Assembly: GCF_040939455.1 (NCBI RefSeq)
Contig: NC_134108.1
Span: 49,909,501-49,973,500 of the forward strand
From: Microcebus murinus
Taxonomy: Eukaryota > Chordata > Mammalia > Primates > Cheirogaleidae
DNA length: 64,000 nucleotides
Direction of reading: 5' to 3'
Shown: positions 25,885 to 38,946 of the stretch, one piece after another
How the letters are laid out: each line of letters begins with the position of its first letter
Position numbering within the stretch: the stretch's first letter is position 1
Translations under genes and position numbers: made by a program
The notes under the pieces: model-generated
What the model saw: the letters and a program-made list of their open reading frames with translations, nothing else
The model's database searches: none
What the model was told of the DNA's origin: nothing

Positions 25885-26085
25885 TGGTACTGACACAGCA
25901 TTCTGCTTGTGCCTAACACTGCTTTAAATGCTTTACACAGACTAGCCTTTTTAGTCCTTGCAACACCCTCTGAAGTAAATGCTATTGTCCCCGATTCGCA
26001 GATGAGGAAACTGAGGCACAGAGAGGCAAAGTAAGTGGTAGAGCCAGGATTCCAGTCCAGGCAATCTGGCTCCACAGTCCGAACT
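25885..26085 (-). repeat. MIR
   Basis: Well-preserved reverse MIR: 'tttacacagactagcctttt', 'tcgcagatgaggaaactgag', 'gcacagagaggcaaagtaag', 'ccaggcaatctggctccaca'. It is immediately 3' of the AFG1L signature exon. A further, weaker 'ttattgagcattcagtgtag' segment lies at 25,745-25,800. Confidence 0.88.
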
Positions 26086-26118
26086 GTTTAGATTTGAAAA
26101 AATGTACCACATCCTTAC

Positions 26119-26259
26119 CTTGAAATCATAAAAGTTATCAATGAGGGTTATGAATCTTCGAGCTTGAGTCCTCTTTGCCAGCGTAAATTGTGGAATGTTT
26201 CGTAAAAATATTGTATCAAAATTCTTGGATATTTCCAAATAGTCACTGGCTCCAAGCGG
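26119..26259 (-). CDS. AFG1L: AFG1L internal exon (family signature RRFITLIDNFYD)
   Basis: A phase-0 exon of 141 nt (47 codons) that begins PLGASDYLEISKNFDTIFLR and ends ARRFITLIDNFYDFK. The acceptor is tatag at 26260 and the donor is gtaagg at 26118-26117. The ARRFITLIDNFYD stretch matches the motif in bacterial ZapE (ARRFIALVDEFYE-type) and is the most diagnostic part of the window for the AFG1 family. It lies in the C-terminal AAA subdomain that packs on nucleotide. The upstream intron is about 26.2 kb and filled with Alu, L1 and hAT copies. A MIR sits only about 35 bp into the downstream intron. Confidence 0.96.
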
Positions 26260-27854
26260 CTATAATTGAAATGAAATAAAGACAATGAAAATAAACCAAT
26301 TCCGGTTGTCTTTGGATTAGTTTAATTTGCAAACACCTCTCTTTCTTGTCATGGTGTGATTTAGGTGGTAGCTTTGGGGTAACGTGACCAAATGGAACAG
26401 CATTTTCAGAGTAAGCTAAGGGCACAGACAACGGACACTGTGTTCCCTTAACAATGAAGTACCAAAGCGGGCAAGAAAGAAGACAAGTGCAGTGGGGAGT
26501 GAAAGAACATCTCTAGCCATACAGCCTCAGTCGGCACCTTTTAGGCCCCTGTTCTAAACCTGGTCTTCCATATTTTTTACTTATATGACATAACTTTAAA
26601 CATGTCCTAATAAATCCTTCTTATGACTCAACTGCAAACTGTCACTATTGTTATAACAGAGCCATCTGATAATGGCATGCTGAATATGATGTCACAACTC
26701 TGAAATAAAGACTATGCCTCAGTATGAAAATCATCTGAAATTATTTTTAGTTTAAGGTGTAATTATCTAAGTGCAACACTGCTAACCTCTGTAGGAAATA
26801 CCAGAGGGCTTAAATGAGCAGAAGTAGGCTGAGCCCTGCGGAATAATCTGGAGCAGCACGCTGCCTCTTTATGTGAGGAGGGCACAAGACTCAAGGTCCA
26901 CAGAATTATTCATACAAGTGCCACCTACAGATGCAAAGCACTTGCTTCTGAAACACGAGTTTAACTCACGAACATTACAAAGACTACCTGCAAACACATT
27001 CTTTGGGGTTAGGAACATTCCCGGGAAATGTTAGCTCTCCTAATTTCAAGTTGTGTGTGGATGAGCGTACGCCCTGAGCAGCAAACCATGAGCCTTTCTG
27101 GCCCTGCTGGAGTGGGGAGAAGGCCAGAGACTGAGTGGCCCAGGAGCTACTCTGAGGTCCCCCTGAAAGTCCCTGGATCACCATGATTGACCCCTAGGAC
27201 ACAGGTGGACAAGCCTCCTCAATTTCTGGCAGAATCTATCACTACTTGTCTTTGTCCAAAAATGTCTCTCTCATTCGGGGAGTCCTTTGCATAAAAGCTT
27301 CTTTCAGAAGTGTTGATGTGGCCACGTTCCTGGGAGAATCAGGGAACCGTGGGGAGGACGAGGAGTCATTCTCACCTCAGTGTCCCCCGCTAGCCTAGCG
27401 ACCAGCTGAACTCAGTTACACTCAGCAAAGACAAATTCTCAGGGAGGCGTGGGGAGGTACGAGCAAGGCCAGAGAGTTAAGTTTTAGAGAAGTGGCTCCC
27501 TCGAGAGACAGCAGTTCTGAGAAGGATGCAACAGTTATAGGACCTAGGCAAAGGGGCACAAAACCAGGAAGAAGGAGCACAAAGAATGCCCAGTCTCCTT
27601 TGGAAATGTGCCCAAAGTGTCCCTTCTTCCCATCTCCTCTCACCAACCAGATAACAAACGGGGGCCAGGAGGAGCCGGCCTCTGCCTTCCCCGTGTTCCT
27701 TCTCTGGTGGGAGAGCCTCTGCCTCCACCCAGAGCTGCCCTCTGCCACGTGGGTGTTCCAGTGTGTTGTAAGTTTTGTTTTGTTTGGTTTAACCCTGATT
27801 CTCATCCAAGGGAACTCTGCTGTCAAGCCCCACATGGCCCAGCAGTGTTGATAG

Positions 27855-28055
27855 AGAAGCTAGGAACAGGGATTTGAATCCTCAGTTTGTCACTTATTAA
27901 CTGGGCACCCTTGGCAAGCTATATAATCTTTCTGTTCCTTAGTTTTCCCATCTGTAAAATGGGAATTTGATTCCTATCTCACAGAATCGTGAGGATTAAA
28001 CAAAATAATACACATAAAGCATTCAGCACAGTGCCTGGGGCATATATTAGTATCC
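27855..28055 (+). repeat. MIR
   Basis: Forward MIR with most landmarks: 'gggatttgaatcctcagttt', 'gtcacttattaactgggcac', 'cccatctgtaaaatgggaat', 'gaggattaaacaaaataata', 'cattcagcacagtgcctggg'. Confidence 0.88.
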
Positions 28056-28148
28056 AAACCCTTTTGGCTATTTTCATTTTTATTGCTTGGAGCTCAAGTG
28101 ATTGAGCTCAGTACAAATGAGTTGAGGATGTAAAGAAATGTCTTCTCA

Positions 28149-28472
28149 GCTGGGTGTGGTGGTTCATGCCTGTAATCCTAGAACTTTGGGAGGCTGAGAT
28201 GGAAGGATCATTTGAGGCCAGGGGTTCGAGACCAGCCTAAGCAAGTGCAAGACCCCTGTCTCTACAAAAAATAGAAAAATTAGCTGGGTGTGTTGGTGCA
28301 TGCCTGTAGTCCCAGCTAGTTGGGAGGCTGAGGACAGAGGATTGCTTGAGACCAGGAGTTCAAGGCTGCAGTGAGCTATGGTTGGACCACTGCACTCCAG
28401 CCTGGGCAAAAGAGTGAGCCCCCATCTCAAAAAAAAAAAAAAAAAAGAAAAAAGAAAAGAAAAAGAAAAAAA
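28149..28472 (+). mobile_element. AluJ-like with long A-rich tail
   Basis: Forward dimer without the lemur linker. The tail is (a)n mixed with g. The duplication gtcttctca / ggcttctca borders it. Confidence 0.9.
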
Positions 28473-29099
28473 GGGCTTCTCAATAGGAATCAGCTAATTT
28501 TTTGCTCCACCACCCACTGCATCCAAAACCCTAAATCAGCCTTTGTGCATTTGCCTGTCTTTGGAGTCACAGCAGGGACCAGATGAGACTGTGGAATCAC
28601 CACACAATGAAGTCAATTCCCAAAAGGGAAAGAGGGGAGGCAAAATACAGTGTTTTCTAAAAAGGATAACTCATACAAAAGACTCTCATGCTCTGAGAGT
28701 ATACTACTTTTTTGAGATCAGCTAAAATTTAGTGTCTCATCTTTTGTAAACCAGAAAGTATAGGTAAAAAAAAAAAAAAGTAAAACCTCATATTAGGTAT
28801 GTAGTTATGTATAATTAAGCCCACTCTTTATGCATGGATGTGATTTCTATCATTATAACTACATGCCCATTATCAGAAGTGCACTGAAGTGCCTGGGGCA
28901 ACTGAAAATCAGAATTTTGCTCGCTCAGCTATTTTACAAATTATATACCTTTGTCAGTAGGTTCTAAATTTGCCATTTTATTAGCAACTATCCCTTGCCC
29001 TCATATGCCTAAAACAATTATATGCTCACTCACATAAAGAAAACAAAGCTTAATATAGTTATCTATCTCTTTAAAGACAATAGTCACTGGGGGAATGTG

Positions 29100-29275
29100 A
29101 ACTTACTGTTTAATGAGCACAGTTTGGGATGACGAAAAAGTTGTGGAGGAGAGTGGTGGTGGTTGCACAATGTGAAGGTATTTATTGCCACTGAAATGTA
29201 CACTTGAAAATGGTTTAAATGGTTCATTTTCCAGTACGTATTTTCTTACCACAATTAGAAAAAATAGTCATTAAA
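29100..29275 (+). mobile_element. L1M 3'-UTR fragment
   Basis: 'gggatgacgaaaaagttgtg', 'gagtggtggtggttgcacaa', 'tgccactgaaatgtacactt' and a terminal 'ttaccacaattagaaaaa', as in old L1M 3' ends. Confidence 0.8.
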
Positions 29276-29448
29276 ACAAGGAAAGGTTATTTGTTGCCAA
29301 AGAAATCCCTTCCACGATAAGCCATGAAGAGATAAAAACATGAGAAAAAAGAATGCAATGTATTAATCAAAGAAGGAAGTCTTTTTCTAAAAGAAATAAG
29401 CTCCAATGAGAATAAGATTAATTTAAAATAAGAAGTGTTTTTTAAATA

Positions 29449-29756
29449 CAGTTGGCCATCTATATCTGCATTTTCACATCCATGTCAATCAACTGTTGAT
29501 CATATATATTGGAAAAAATGAAACAATAAAAAATAATACAACTTATGAAGTTAATACAATATAACAACTATTTACATAACACTTACAATGTATTAGGCAT
29601 TATAAGTAATCTAGAGATGATTTAAAGTATGTGGGAGGATGTATAGGTTATATGCAAATACTATATCATTTTATATAAAGGACTTGAGCATCCACAGATT
29701 TTGGTATCCATGGGAGATCCTGGGGCCAATCCCCTGTAGATACCAAGGGAAAATTG
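29449..29756. mobile_element. Tigger-type DNA transposon (non-autonomous)
   Basis: About 308 bp, bounded by TA (29,447-29,448 and 29,757-29,758). The ends are cagttggccatctatatc and an inverted 'gataccaagggaaaattg'. Inside are 'ttataagtaatctagagatg' and 'aggacttgagcatccacaga', characteristic of TcMar-Tigger MITEs. Confidence 0.85.
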
Positions 29757-29917
29757 TACTTCAAAGTATACCAGTCAAAAACCACGTCATAGCCCAGGCT
29801 GATACATCCCTGTTATAGTGTGTCTTAATTTTAGCAATTCCCCCCATCTGAGCTTGATGATTACTGTGTTGTCAGTACTCTAAATGAACCTAGATTAAAC
29901 TGCATACTCTCCATTTC

Positions 29918-29962
29918 TTTTCCTCCTTCCTTCCTCCATCCCTCCCTTCCTCTCTTCCTTTT
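29918..29962. repeat. pyrimidine-rich (ttcc)n simple repeat
   Basis: An imperfect tract of tcc/ttcc units ('ccttccttcctccatccctc'). Confidence 0.8.
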
Positions 29963-30359
29963 CCATGATTTATTTTGGATAGTTTTCTCTGACCTACATT
30001 TTAGTTCACTATGTTTCTCCTCAGCCGTGTTTTATCTGCTCTTAAAGCCCATACGAAGTGTGACTGAAGTCCTTGAGAGGAATGACTGACTTCTGGTTCA
30101 CTGAATCCTAGGTGCAGTCCTTCAGGGCTCCATCCAGAGGCAGCGTTCAAATACATTAACTGAAAAATTCTCTAGAAAATTATAATTTAAAATCCACTGG
30201 AGAAATGAAGAATGCCCATGTAGGGGTGGTCTGATCACAGTAATGGATCCAATTGTTCTTGCCTCCTTGTCCACACCTTTGAATTGTGAATTTCCAGCTC
30301 TCCCATTAACACATAGAGTCTGTCTGCCCAACTCTGCAATCTGGGTTTGCTTTTAATTA

Positions 30360-30718
30360 CCATGCCAACAGAATGAGGCAAAAGTGAAAGTTTTCCAGTT
30401 CTGAGCTTAGGTCTGTCTCAAGAGGCTTTACATACTCCTGCTCTTTTGCAACGAGGCTAGCCTGCTGGAGGAGGAGAGAACACAAGGAGAGCTAATTGTC
30501 TGAGCTGAGAGATCATATAGCCAACTGGCCCACACAGTGATGAGAGAACCTAGCCCAGATCAGCAAAGCTGACTGCAGATGCAAAAGCGAGCCCAATAGA
30601 GGTCAAAAGAACTTACCGGCTGACCTGTAGACTACAGAGCAATAATAAATGCTTATTATTTTATGTCACTGAATTTTGGGATTATTTATTAGGCAGCAAT
30701 AGCTAACTAATACACTGT
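30360..30718 (+). mobile_element. LTR-like fragment (possible MaLR/ERVL relative)
   Basis: The 3' part reads 'gcaataataaatgcttatta', 'tttatgtcactgaattttgg' and 'aggcagcaatagctaactaa', a pattern of old LTR 3' ends with a polyadenylation hexamer. The 5' portion is unclear, and the family was not determined. Confidence 0.45.
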
Positions 30719-30743
30719 ACTTGCCACAGAGAGATTTACTTTT

Positions 30744-30822
30744 TTTTATTTTTTATTTTAGTGTATTATGGGGGTACAAGTGTTAAGGTTACTTATATTG
30801 CCCATGCCTCCCTCCCCACTAT
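30744..30822 (-). mobile_element. severely 5'-truncated L1 (79 bp)
   Basis: A T-rich tract followed by 'gtgtattatgggggtacaag' and 'ttatattgcccatgcctccc', the reverse of a primate L1 3' terminus. It is flanked by a perfect 15-bp duplication, gagagatttactttt, at 30,729-30,743 and 30,823-30,837. Confidence 0.88.
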
Positions 30823-31139
30823 GAGAGATTTACTTTTGAAAGCCCATATTTTAAGTCATTAGCAAGTCCAGCACCTGTAGAAAAATATAATCTAACTTTT
30901 ATAGTTAGAGCTTAGTTTGCATAATGGATAAGTATATGTAAATACATATATTATCATTTATCTTATGTTAATTTATTTTTATAGTCAGTTTTACAATTTT
31001 TATGGCTTGGTATAAAATTCATTTCCAGAAATAAAACTTATAATTTATCATATACAAGAACTAGAAGAAACATAGTGAGAAAAGTATGTGGCATCTTTAT
31101 AGAATGCAAGAAGACACGGACCCAGTCAAATACAGCAGA

Positions 31140-31905
31140 GAACAACAGGGAGAATGCAACTTGATACGAAAAAGGAATTAGGGAGATAAGGACTGACTAT
31201 GATAAAACTAAAATTGTAAAATTTGAATAGATAAGTCACAGAACAAGAAATATAAAAAGTATGAAAAGCTAATAAACAAAAAATGTCATCAAGCTTACTA
31301 GTAACCAAAGAAATACAAAATGAGAATGTTATATGATTTTCAAATGGCAATTTTGCAAAGAAAATAAATTATGCTATTCAGTGCTGGCATGCACATAATG
31401 AGGCACGCATTGCTGCTAGAAGAGCAATTTAGTTCAGTTTATCCAGAAAACAATTTGTTGGGTTGTATCAAGAGCCCTAAAATAAGTCATAAACTTGACC
31501 CAGTCATTCTACTTCTAAAATCAATTCAGAGAAAGTGATCAGAAATTCAACCCAAAGCTATATACATAAGGATATTTGTAACTATGTAACCGAAAAGCAA
31601 CTTTAATATCTAACAACAGAAGAATTGTTCAATAAATTGTTCAATTATTAATATAATAAAATGTTACCAACAAAATATGCTCATGAAAAATATTTACATA
31701 TGATAAAAAGCTAAGTGAAAAAAAGCATAGTGCAAATTTATAATTGTATTAAGATATCTGTTTTGCTCAAAAATATATGTAGAAAAAAGGTATAAGTGAC
31801 TATATTTAAAATGTTAATTGCTATCTCTAAATGGTCTGAGATATGTTTAATGGTCTTTATTTTTTACATTTTTCTGTATTTTCCAAAGGAGAGAGAAGCA
31901 AAACA
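31140..31905 (+). mobile_element. old L1M fragment
   Basis: 'taaacttgacccagtcattc', 'gaaattcaacccaaagctat', 'cataaggatatttgtaacta' and 'aaattgttcaattattaata' follow the L1 ORF2-end/3'-UTR order. Heavily decayed. Confidence 0.7.
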
Positions 31906-32091
31906 TATGACAAAAAAGAGTAAAAACAGAATGATGTAAAGAAACAATGTTGAAGATCTTTACTAATTCTAAATAAAGAGTAATCTTTATGTGTTTTTAT
32001 TTTTCAGCAATTTAATTCTCTGCATCTTCTCTAATAGTATAATGCAGGAGGAATATGTAAAGCCTTCAACACTGACTATACTAAAGAGCTT

Positions 32092-32425
<334 letters not shown>

Positions 32426-32489
32426 CTACAAATCTACTTAAACTTGACCTTGACACCTTCATTTACTTCACTGTGCAATACAGGGCATC

Positions 32490-32595
32490 CCAGAAGAGTC
32501 AGTACTCTCTTACTCATCTCAGTGTCCCTAGCACCTAGAGCCCAGACCAGGGAACAGAGTCTTGCATGATACATCATTAGTGAATAAATGAATAC
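32490..32595 (+). repeat. L2/MIR-like 3' fragment
   Basis: 'cagtgtccctagcacctaga', 'gcatgatacatcattagtga' and 'ataaatgaatac' resemble a decayed L2 3' end. Confidence 0.45.
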
Positions 32596-35014
32596 ACTAT
32601 CACCAAGTCTTCTTTGAAATCAATTACAACTACTGAATGCTTAACATATTTATTAATGGAGCTATTCTTCTAAATCGTACAAGAACTTTGCAAAACACAA
32701 GGGAAACACATTTCTCCACTCTTGACCACACTAACAAACAAAAATTACATGCACATTATATCTATGGCAGTTGCAAATATTTATACTTTTGTCTTGCATT
32801 AGTTGATCCTCCTATGTAAGTAAACCATAGCATAAAACATTTTTCAAAACCATAATTAGTATTGTGAATTCATGCATTGTGCCCTATGAATAATTAAAGC
32901 ATATGATTACTTTTGAGTACTAAATGCCACTTCAGTTAGTAGCATCCTTGAGTATGTTATTCTAGCTCAAAATTCAAGTAGCATTATCTAATGCAGATTC
33001 TCTTATGATAGATAATGATGACATTCTCCATCTTTCTACCTGAGCAATTAAAAAGTTTAATAGTCTTTGATGTGGCTGGTTATATGAATAATTTTCTTAA
33101 CAGGAACAATTAAAATCCACTTATTCGATGGTTTGTACATTCTCGACTATTGTTTCAAACTCTTTGTTTCTGTGGAAACCTGATGAAAACTTAAAGAACT
33201 TTAAATCTATAATGAGTTTGCAAAGAGCATTTGTTTTCCTTAATTACCGGGACTATACAGCTGGATTGTATGCAGCACAGTTTCTCTCACGAACTTTTAG
33301 TAACGAAGAGCTTGCTTGCTGTCTTTTTTCTCTTGTATGAGAAATGGCCCAGTTGTCTTCTTCGGCGTTGACCCTGGTGCCAGGGGGCCTGTCTCAATGC
33401 CACACCAATGTGAAATGCACAAGCATTGCCACTAGACTGCCTTCTGCCCTGCGATGAGCAGTGGATCCACTTCAGCATATAAGAATGAGCTGTCAGTTTG
33501 AGTTCTTTTTTCTCATTATTTCAGCTTAAGTAGGATGATTATTATTTCCAGCTCTATCTACATTATACTGTTCTAAGGGTTACTCTTTATCTGTGTAGAC
33601 TCTTTATAAATTCCTTGCAGAAGTACCCTGATAACTCCTTATTAAACAAGTATGTGTGGCATCTTACTTTGTTTACACAGAATCACAATACCTCATATCT
33701 TAAAGAGAAGTACTTTTAATAGAAAACAATGCTTGAATGGAATTAGGATGAATGTGTCCTTTTCCAAACTAACTGCAAATACCGTATGAATTGATGGTAA
33801 AAAATTTTATATGTGCCAAATTCCAAATTAATAAATATAATAATTAGAAAAACAGAACACTGACATGGGTGTATTTGCAGAGCAAATAATTTCCCAAGAT
33901 TCATATGGCACCTTAATATGAGAAATGTCATTAGTATGACGTTCATAGCACCAAGCTGGGAAATATCTCACCATTCCTGAAAATACCACCAACTCTTACA
34001 CACTCTACTTCAAAAGGTGTTCTTTGGCATGCTGAGAAAAATACTTGACTTACATAGTCTCAGTGGCAGGCAGCTAGCTCTACCTAAATCTATCAGATCT
34101 TTGCTAAACTCTCTAATCCCTTATAATGGATAATATAGTATTCTTTTGTGGGCCGTGGGGGTGTCATAATACAGTTTAACTAAAAACTTAGCCTGAATAA
34201 AGCACGTAGGCAGGAATTTCTAACTCTAGAAATAACTGGGGGATCTTTCTGAGTGGTGGGCTCTGAGCTACACTGACTCATTCACCGTTTTTAATTTTGT
34301 TGGTGTGGGATATGGCTGAACCCAGTTATTCCATTTCCAAAAGGAGCAACTCTCAACTTCCTGTAAACTTTAGATATCAAACAATTGGATATTCCATCCT
34401 ATTCAGATGCCAACTAATTGTTTTTATAGTCTGGTTTATTCAATCCCAGGTGGTTAGTATAACCCATTCCACTAATATTTGCCATCTCATTTTATCATCT
34501 CATTTCCATTTTTATGTATTTCCTTGGAGTTGTATTGATGCTCACATTTAGTGATGCTCATTAATAATGATGATGCTAATGATTTCCTATTTCTTCATAT
34601 TTTTCTGATACTGTTTGTGAGAGACAGTCAGAAGGCAGCCTAGAGTCTACAAAACACAGGGCTGTTTGGTGTGTAAGGCTTGGTCAGGGAAGTGGGCCTT
34701 CACAGACATTGGCTCCTCACTTCCTGGAAGCTATCTTCACAAGATTATTTAGCCTGGCTAGACTGTCCTACTAGTTCTTGCAGTATCTACAGTTTCTGAA
34801 TTAAGGTAATAAGAAGTTTAAACTTTATATTTGATTAGAAGCCATGGGAACACTTTGGATTACAAGATTTTGTTTCTCATGGCTCCTTTGCTAAAATTTT
34901 TTAGCTTTAGGCCAATCCTAAGCAAACCAGGTTCTAGAAAAATGGGAACACCACAAGCGAGTTCTATAGTGTATTACACTGAGTATTTAGCCTCATTAAA
35001 GAACCTATATTCTT

Positions 35015-35302
35015 GGCTGGGTGCAGTAGTTCATGCTTGTAATCCTAGCACTTTGGGAGGCCAAGGTGGGAGGATTACTTGAGGCCAGGAGTTCGAGACC
35101 AGGCTGGGCAACATAGGGAGACCTCACCTCTACAAAAAAAAAATAGAAAAAATTAGCCAGGTGTGATGGCGTGTGCTGATATTCCCAGCTACTCCAAGGA
35201 GGATCACTTGAGCCCTGGAATTTGAGGTTGCAGTGAGCTATGATGATGTCACTGCACTCTAGGCTGGGCAACAAAAAAGACCCTGTCTAAAAAAACAAAC
35301 AA
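35015..35302 (+). mobile_element. AluJ-like
   Basis: Forward dimer, diverged, without the lemur linker. It is followed directly by another Alu head. Confidence 0.88.
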
Positions 35303-35636
35303 GGCCGGGCACGGTAGATTATGCTAACAAAGCTGGATGTGGTGGTTCATACCTGTAATTCCAGGATTCTGGGAAGTCAAGGTGGGAGGATCTCGAGCTC
35401 AGGAGCTCGAGACCAGCCTGAGCCCTGAGTAAGAGCAAGGCCGTCTCTACTAAAAATAGAAAAAATTAGCCTGGCACAGTGGCGCATGCCTGTAGTCTTA
35501 ACTACTTGGGAAGCTGAGGCAGGAGGATCACTTAAGCCCAGGAGTTTGAGGTTGCTGTGAGATAGACTGACACCATGGCACTCTAGCCAAGGCAACAGAG
35601 CAAGACTCTGTCTCAAAACAAACAAACAAACAAAAG
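35303..35636 (+). mobile_element. Alu, preceded by a 29-bp duplicated Alu head
   Basis: 35,303-35,331 is a stand-alone Alu start (ggccgggcacggtagattat). A second Alu start (gctggatgtggtggttcata) follows and runs as a dimer to a caaa-repeat tail. The linker is the short form. Confidence 0.85.
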
Positions 35637-37499
35637 ATAGCAACAAAAGAACACATATCCTCCATATTCAGGAACACAGATAACATTTTTCAAAAATATA
35701 CCATATAAAAATGTATGTGTGTATAATTACTCATTGGTTAGTTTAATATTTCTTTAAGGAGTTTTTGATTGAAAGGCATTTAGTTTTAACATGATTCTCT
35801 AGTGTTAAACATATACAATTCACCCTTTAAAATTATAAAGAATAAAAAAAATTATTATAGCTGTGCAAACAACTTAGTTCTTTGAAATTACTAATCTGGA
35901 TATTAGCAATCCAGCAGATACTGGAAAAAATATCAGCAAGGGCAAGAAAAATAGTCCACTGCTATTGCTACTGCTAGAATTATTTCACAAACTCATTTTT
36001 TAAAATAATGCTATAATAACCCTTCTCATTTCCCACTGGAAAAGTTATTTCCTTGGGTATTTTTAATTTCAAAATATTAAGGAGGGATAACTGTTTTTGT
36101 TACATGGGTACCTTGTATAATGAATGAATACTTAAGTCATGGCTTTTGTTTGTGTCTGTCACCAGAATAGTTTTCATTGTACTCCATGGAAAATGTATTT
36201 TCTTAGCTCATTCAAAACAATGGAAATTTAAACATTATTATTAATGCCTCAGACACAGTGCTATACTATCTGATTGTACAGACTACAGAAGGTACGAAGT
36301 GTACAGTATGTGGCCAAGGCTGAAATATGTTTCTACCTTTTTTGTGTTATATTTTGGAACATAGTGATTTTAATAGGAATGTATACAATAATGGTGAAGT
36401 AATTAGTAACAGCATTATTCTACCAAAATCATTGAAATCAGTTCCTGAAGATTAACACTCGATCATTAATATAATAGAGCTATTCTGAGGAACCCCTCAG
36501 TAGAGGGCAGTATTTGCTACTTCTCTGTTGGAGGAAAGACAGTAGTAAATTTGTCTGCCTTTGATATCTGTCCAGAAGAAATCTGAAAGACTACCCACAT
36601 GGTGTAAGATCAGGTTCTAGACCCTCTGATACTGGTCTTGCATGTGCATGTGAAAGGAAAGGTGAACCAGTGGTAACTGTTTCCTTTGGAAATCAGAGCT
36701 AAGTAGCACAAAAAGTGACATTCAGGAGTTTAAAATGAAAAATGGCTTTAGAATAACCAAGAACTTATTTTAAATTTGAGAATTATAACTTCTGAACATG
36801 TTAAAGTCTTGTAAATACAGAGGTTTTATTACTTTTGTTTTGGTTTTTGCTGTTGTTTTTGTTTGTTTTGCTCTCCTTGTGAGAGCCTATTGGAAAGAAA
36901 ATAGAATCCTCTTAGGCTTAGATATTTGAAAAGCCTAATCAGAGTTGGAAAAGAAGTGGAGATCAAAGAGTTATTATTCTTTCTCCCACTCTTCTGCTTT
37001 CCAAATCATGGAAATACTCAGTAAAAAAATTCAAATTCATATTCTAAAGATATTAAAAAGTGAATCAGAGCAAGGCTGAAAGCCTCTCTGTGCTACTAGA
37101 TACATACACAAAGGGCCAAACCCTTCAAACTAGGAATAAAGACCAATAGAATTATTCACTTCATCTTCTTGCAGAAAAGACAACCTTGAATTATCTGCTG
37201 CCCAAATTTTATTAAAAGTAAAACACTCATGAAAGGACCAAATGACATGAATCTATCTAATCTCTAAGCATTTAAAACTACTTTTCTGGATCCAGCCAAA
37301 TAATAAAGAGAAAAGCTTGGTTGTAAAGCACTTTTTTTTTAACCTGATAGCACTAGTTTGAACTTTACTTTGTCCTTATGCCCCCAGCTTGGATACAAGA
37401 ATCTGTACAGTACAAACTTGTGTTGGCAGCAGGAATGATGCAGAGGAAATTGTCCACTGGCATCTTTCAGAAGTCCCTTTATGAAAGGTCCAAGTGCCA

Positions 37500-37520
37500 A
37501 AAAAAAAAAAAAAAAAAAAT
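37500..37520. repeat. A-homopolymer
   Basis: A run of about 20 adenines, with no Alu or L1 recognised in front of it. Confidence 0.9.
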
Positions 37521-37771
37521 CTTCATTTCTTCTGAGTAGCTGATTTGCTTCTATCTTCTAACTTACTGAATATATTTTTCCCCTCTTTGGCTTACAGGAG
37601 ACTGAGAGTTGATTTAAATGTTCAATTTTAAGAACTGTGTGAAGTTTATGACACAGATTTGTGCATACTAACTTTTTATGTGTTTCAGGTTAACTATTTG
37701 CTATTTCCCCCTTTGTCCTAATTTTTAAAAATCTATTTGTGTATGTGCACACATGTATAAAATACTTTTGG

Positions 37772-38118
37772 GGCCAGGTGCGGTGGCTCACGCCTGTAAT
37801 CCTAGCTCTCTGGGAGGCCGAGGCAGGCGGATTGCTCGAGGTCAGGAGTTCAAAACCAGCCTGAGCAAGAGCAAGACCCCGTCTCTACTATAAATAGAAA
37901 GAAATTAATTGGCCAACTAATATATATAGAAAAAATTAGCCGGGCATGGTGGCGCATGCCTGTAATCCCAGCTACTCGGGAGGCTAAGGCAGTAGGATTG
38001 CTTAGCCCAGGAGTTTGAGGTTGCTGTGAGCTAGGCTGATGCCACGGCACTTACTCTAGCCTGGGCAACAAAGTGTGACTCTGTCTCAAAAAAAATAAAA
38101 AAAATAAAAATAAAAATA
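37772..38118 (+). mobile_element. Alu, lemur type
   Basis: Full dimer with the lemur linker and an (aaaat)n tail. The 10-bp duplication aatacttttg lies at 37,761-37,770 and again just after the tail. Confidence 0.95.
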
Positions 38119-38430
38119 AATACTTTTGATATCAGACAAACATAAATACATGCTAACATTATTCTTTTTCTATTTCCCTTTAAAGCTTATTTAGTTATTT
38201 AGTTTGCTTTTAGTTAAATAGGAGGCAAAAGAGAATCAACAAAATAAGACATCAGTTAGTTAGTTAACAAGGATGTACTAAGCATCCATTAGTTGCATAG
38301 TACTAAATGCACAGAGAGATATTCTTAGAGAAGGTAAAATTTCAACAGAGAGGGAAATAGCCCAGTGTAGTACAGTAGAGAATTATTTTATGATTTTAAG
38401 AACATTGAATTTAGTATAAAGGAAGAAGCA

Positions 38431-38762
38431 GGCTGGGTGGGGTAGCTCATGCCTGTAATCCTAGCACTCTGGGAGGCCAAGGCGGGTGGATCACTCAAGG
38501 TCAGGAGTTTGAAACCAGCCTGAGCAAGAGTGAGACCTCGTCTCTACTAAAAATAGAAAGAAATTAATTGGCCAACTAAAACTATATAGAAAAAATTAGC
38601 TGGGCATGGTGGCATATGCCTAAAGTCCCAGCTACTCAGGAGGCTGAGGCAGAAGGATCACTTGAGCCCAGGAGTTTGAGGTTGCTGTGAGCTAGGCTGA
38701 CTCCACGGCACTGTAGCCCGGGCAATAGAGTGAGACTCTGTCTCAAAAAGAAAAAAAAAAAA
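38431..38762 (+). mobile_element. Alu, lemur type
   Basis: Forward dimer with 'agaaagaaattaattggcca' and an A-tail. Confidence 0.95.
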
Positions 38763-38806
38763 TAGAGGCAGCAGTAGCAGCCTAAGAAAAACAAAGCATC
38801 ATTGCC

Positions 38807-38946
38807 TTTTTTTTTTTAAGAGATGGGGTCTCACTCTGTCACCCAGGCTGGAGTACAGTGGCATAATCATAGCTCCCTGCAGCCTGTGAACTCCTGGGCA
38901 CAAGGGATCCTTCTGCCTCGGCCTCCAGAGTAGCTGAGACTACAGG
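38807..38946 (-). mobile_element. Alu monomer / truncated Alu
   Basis: Reverse single arm only ('gagatggggtctcactctgt' to 'agtagctgagactacagg'). Confidence 0.85.

Larger units (their letters stand above)
22787..26118 (-). other. AFG1L: AFG1L intron (3.3 kb)
   Basis: Holds a solo MaLR LTR, a GC-rich TATA-containing block, and MER5-like, L2 and MIR fragments. 23,500-24,300 is AT-rich with nothing recognised. 25,150-25,360 is likewise unassigned. Confidence 0.85.

Noticed and set aside
33128..33480. Open frames on both strands flanked by 'ttaacag' as a cryptic exon
   Set aside because: No homology, wrong strand for AFG1L or no donor, and no family signature.
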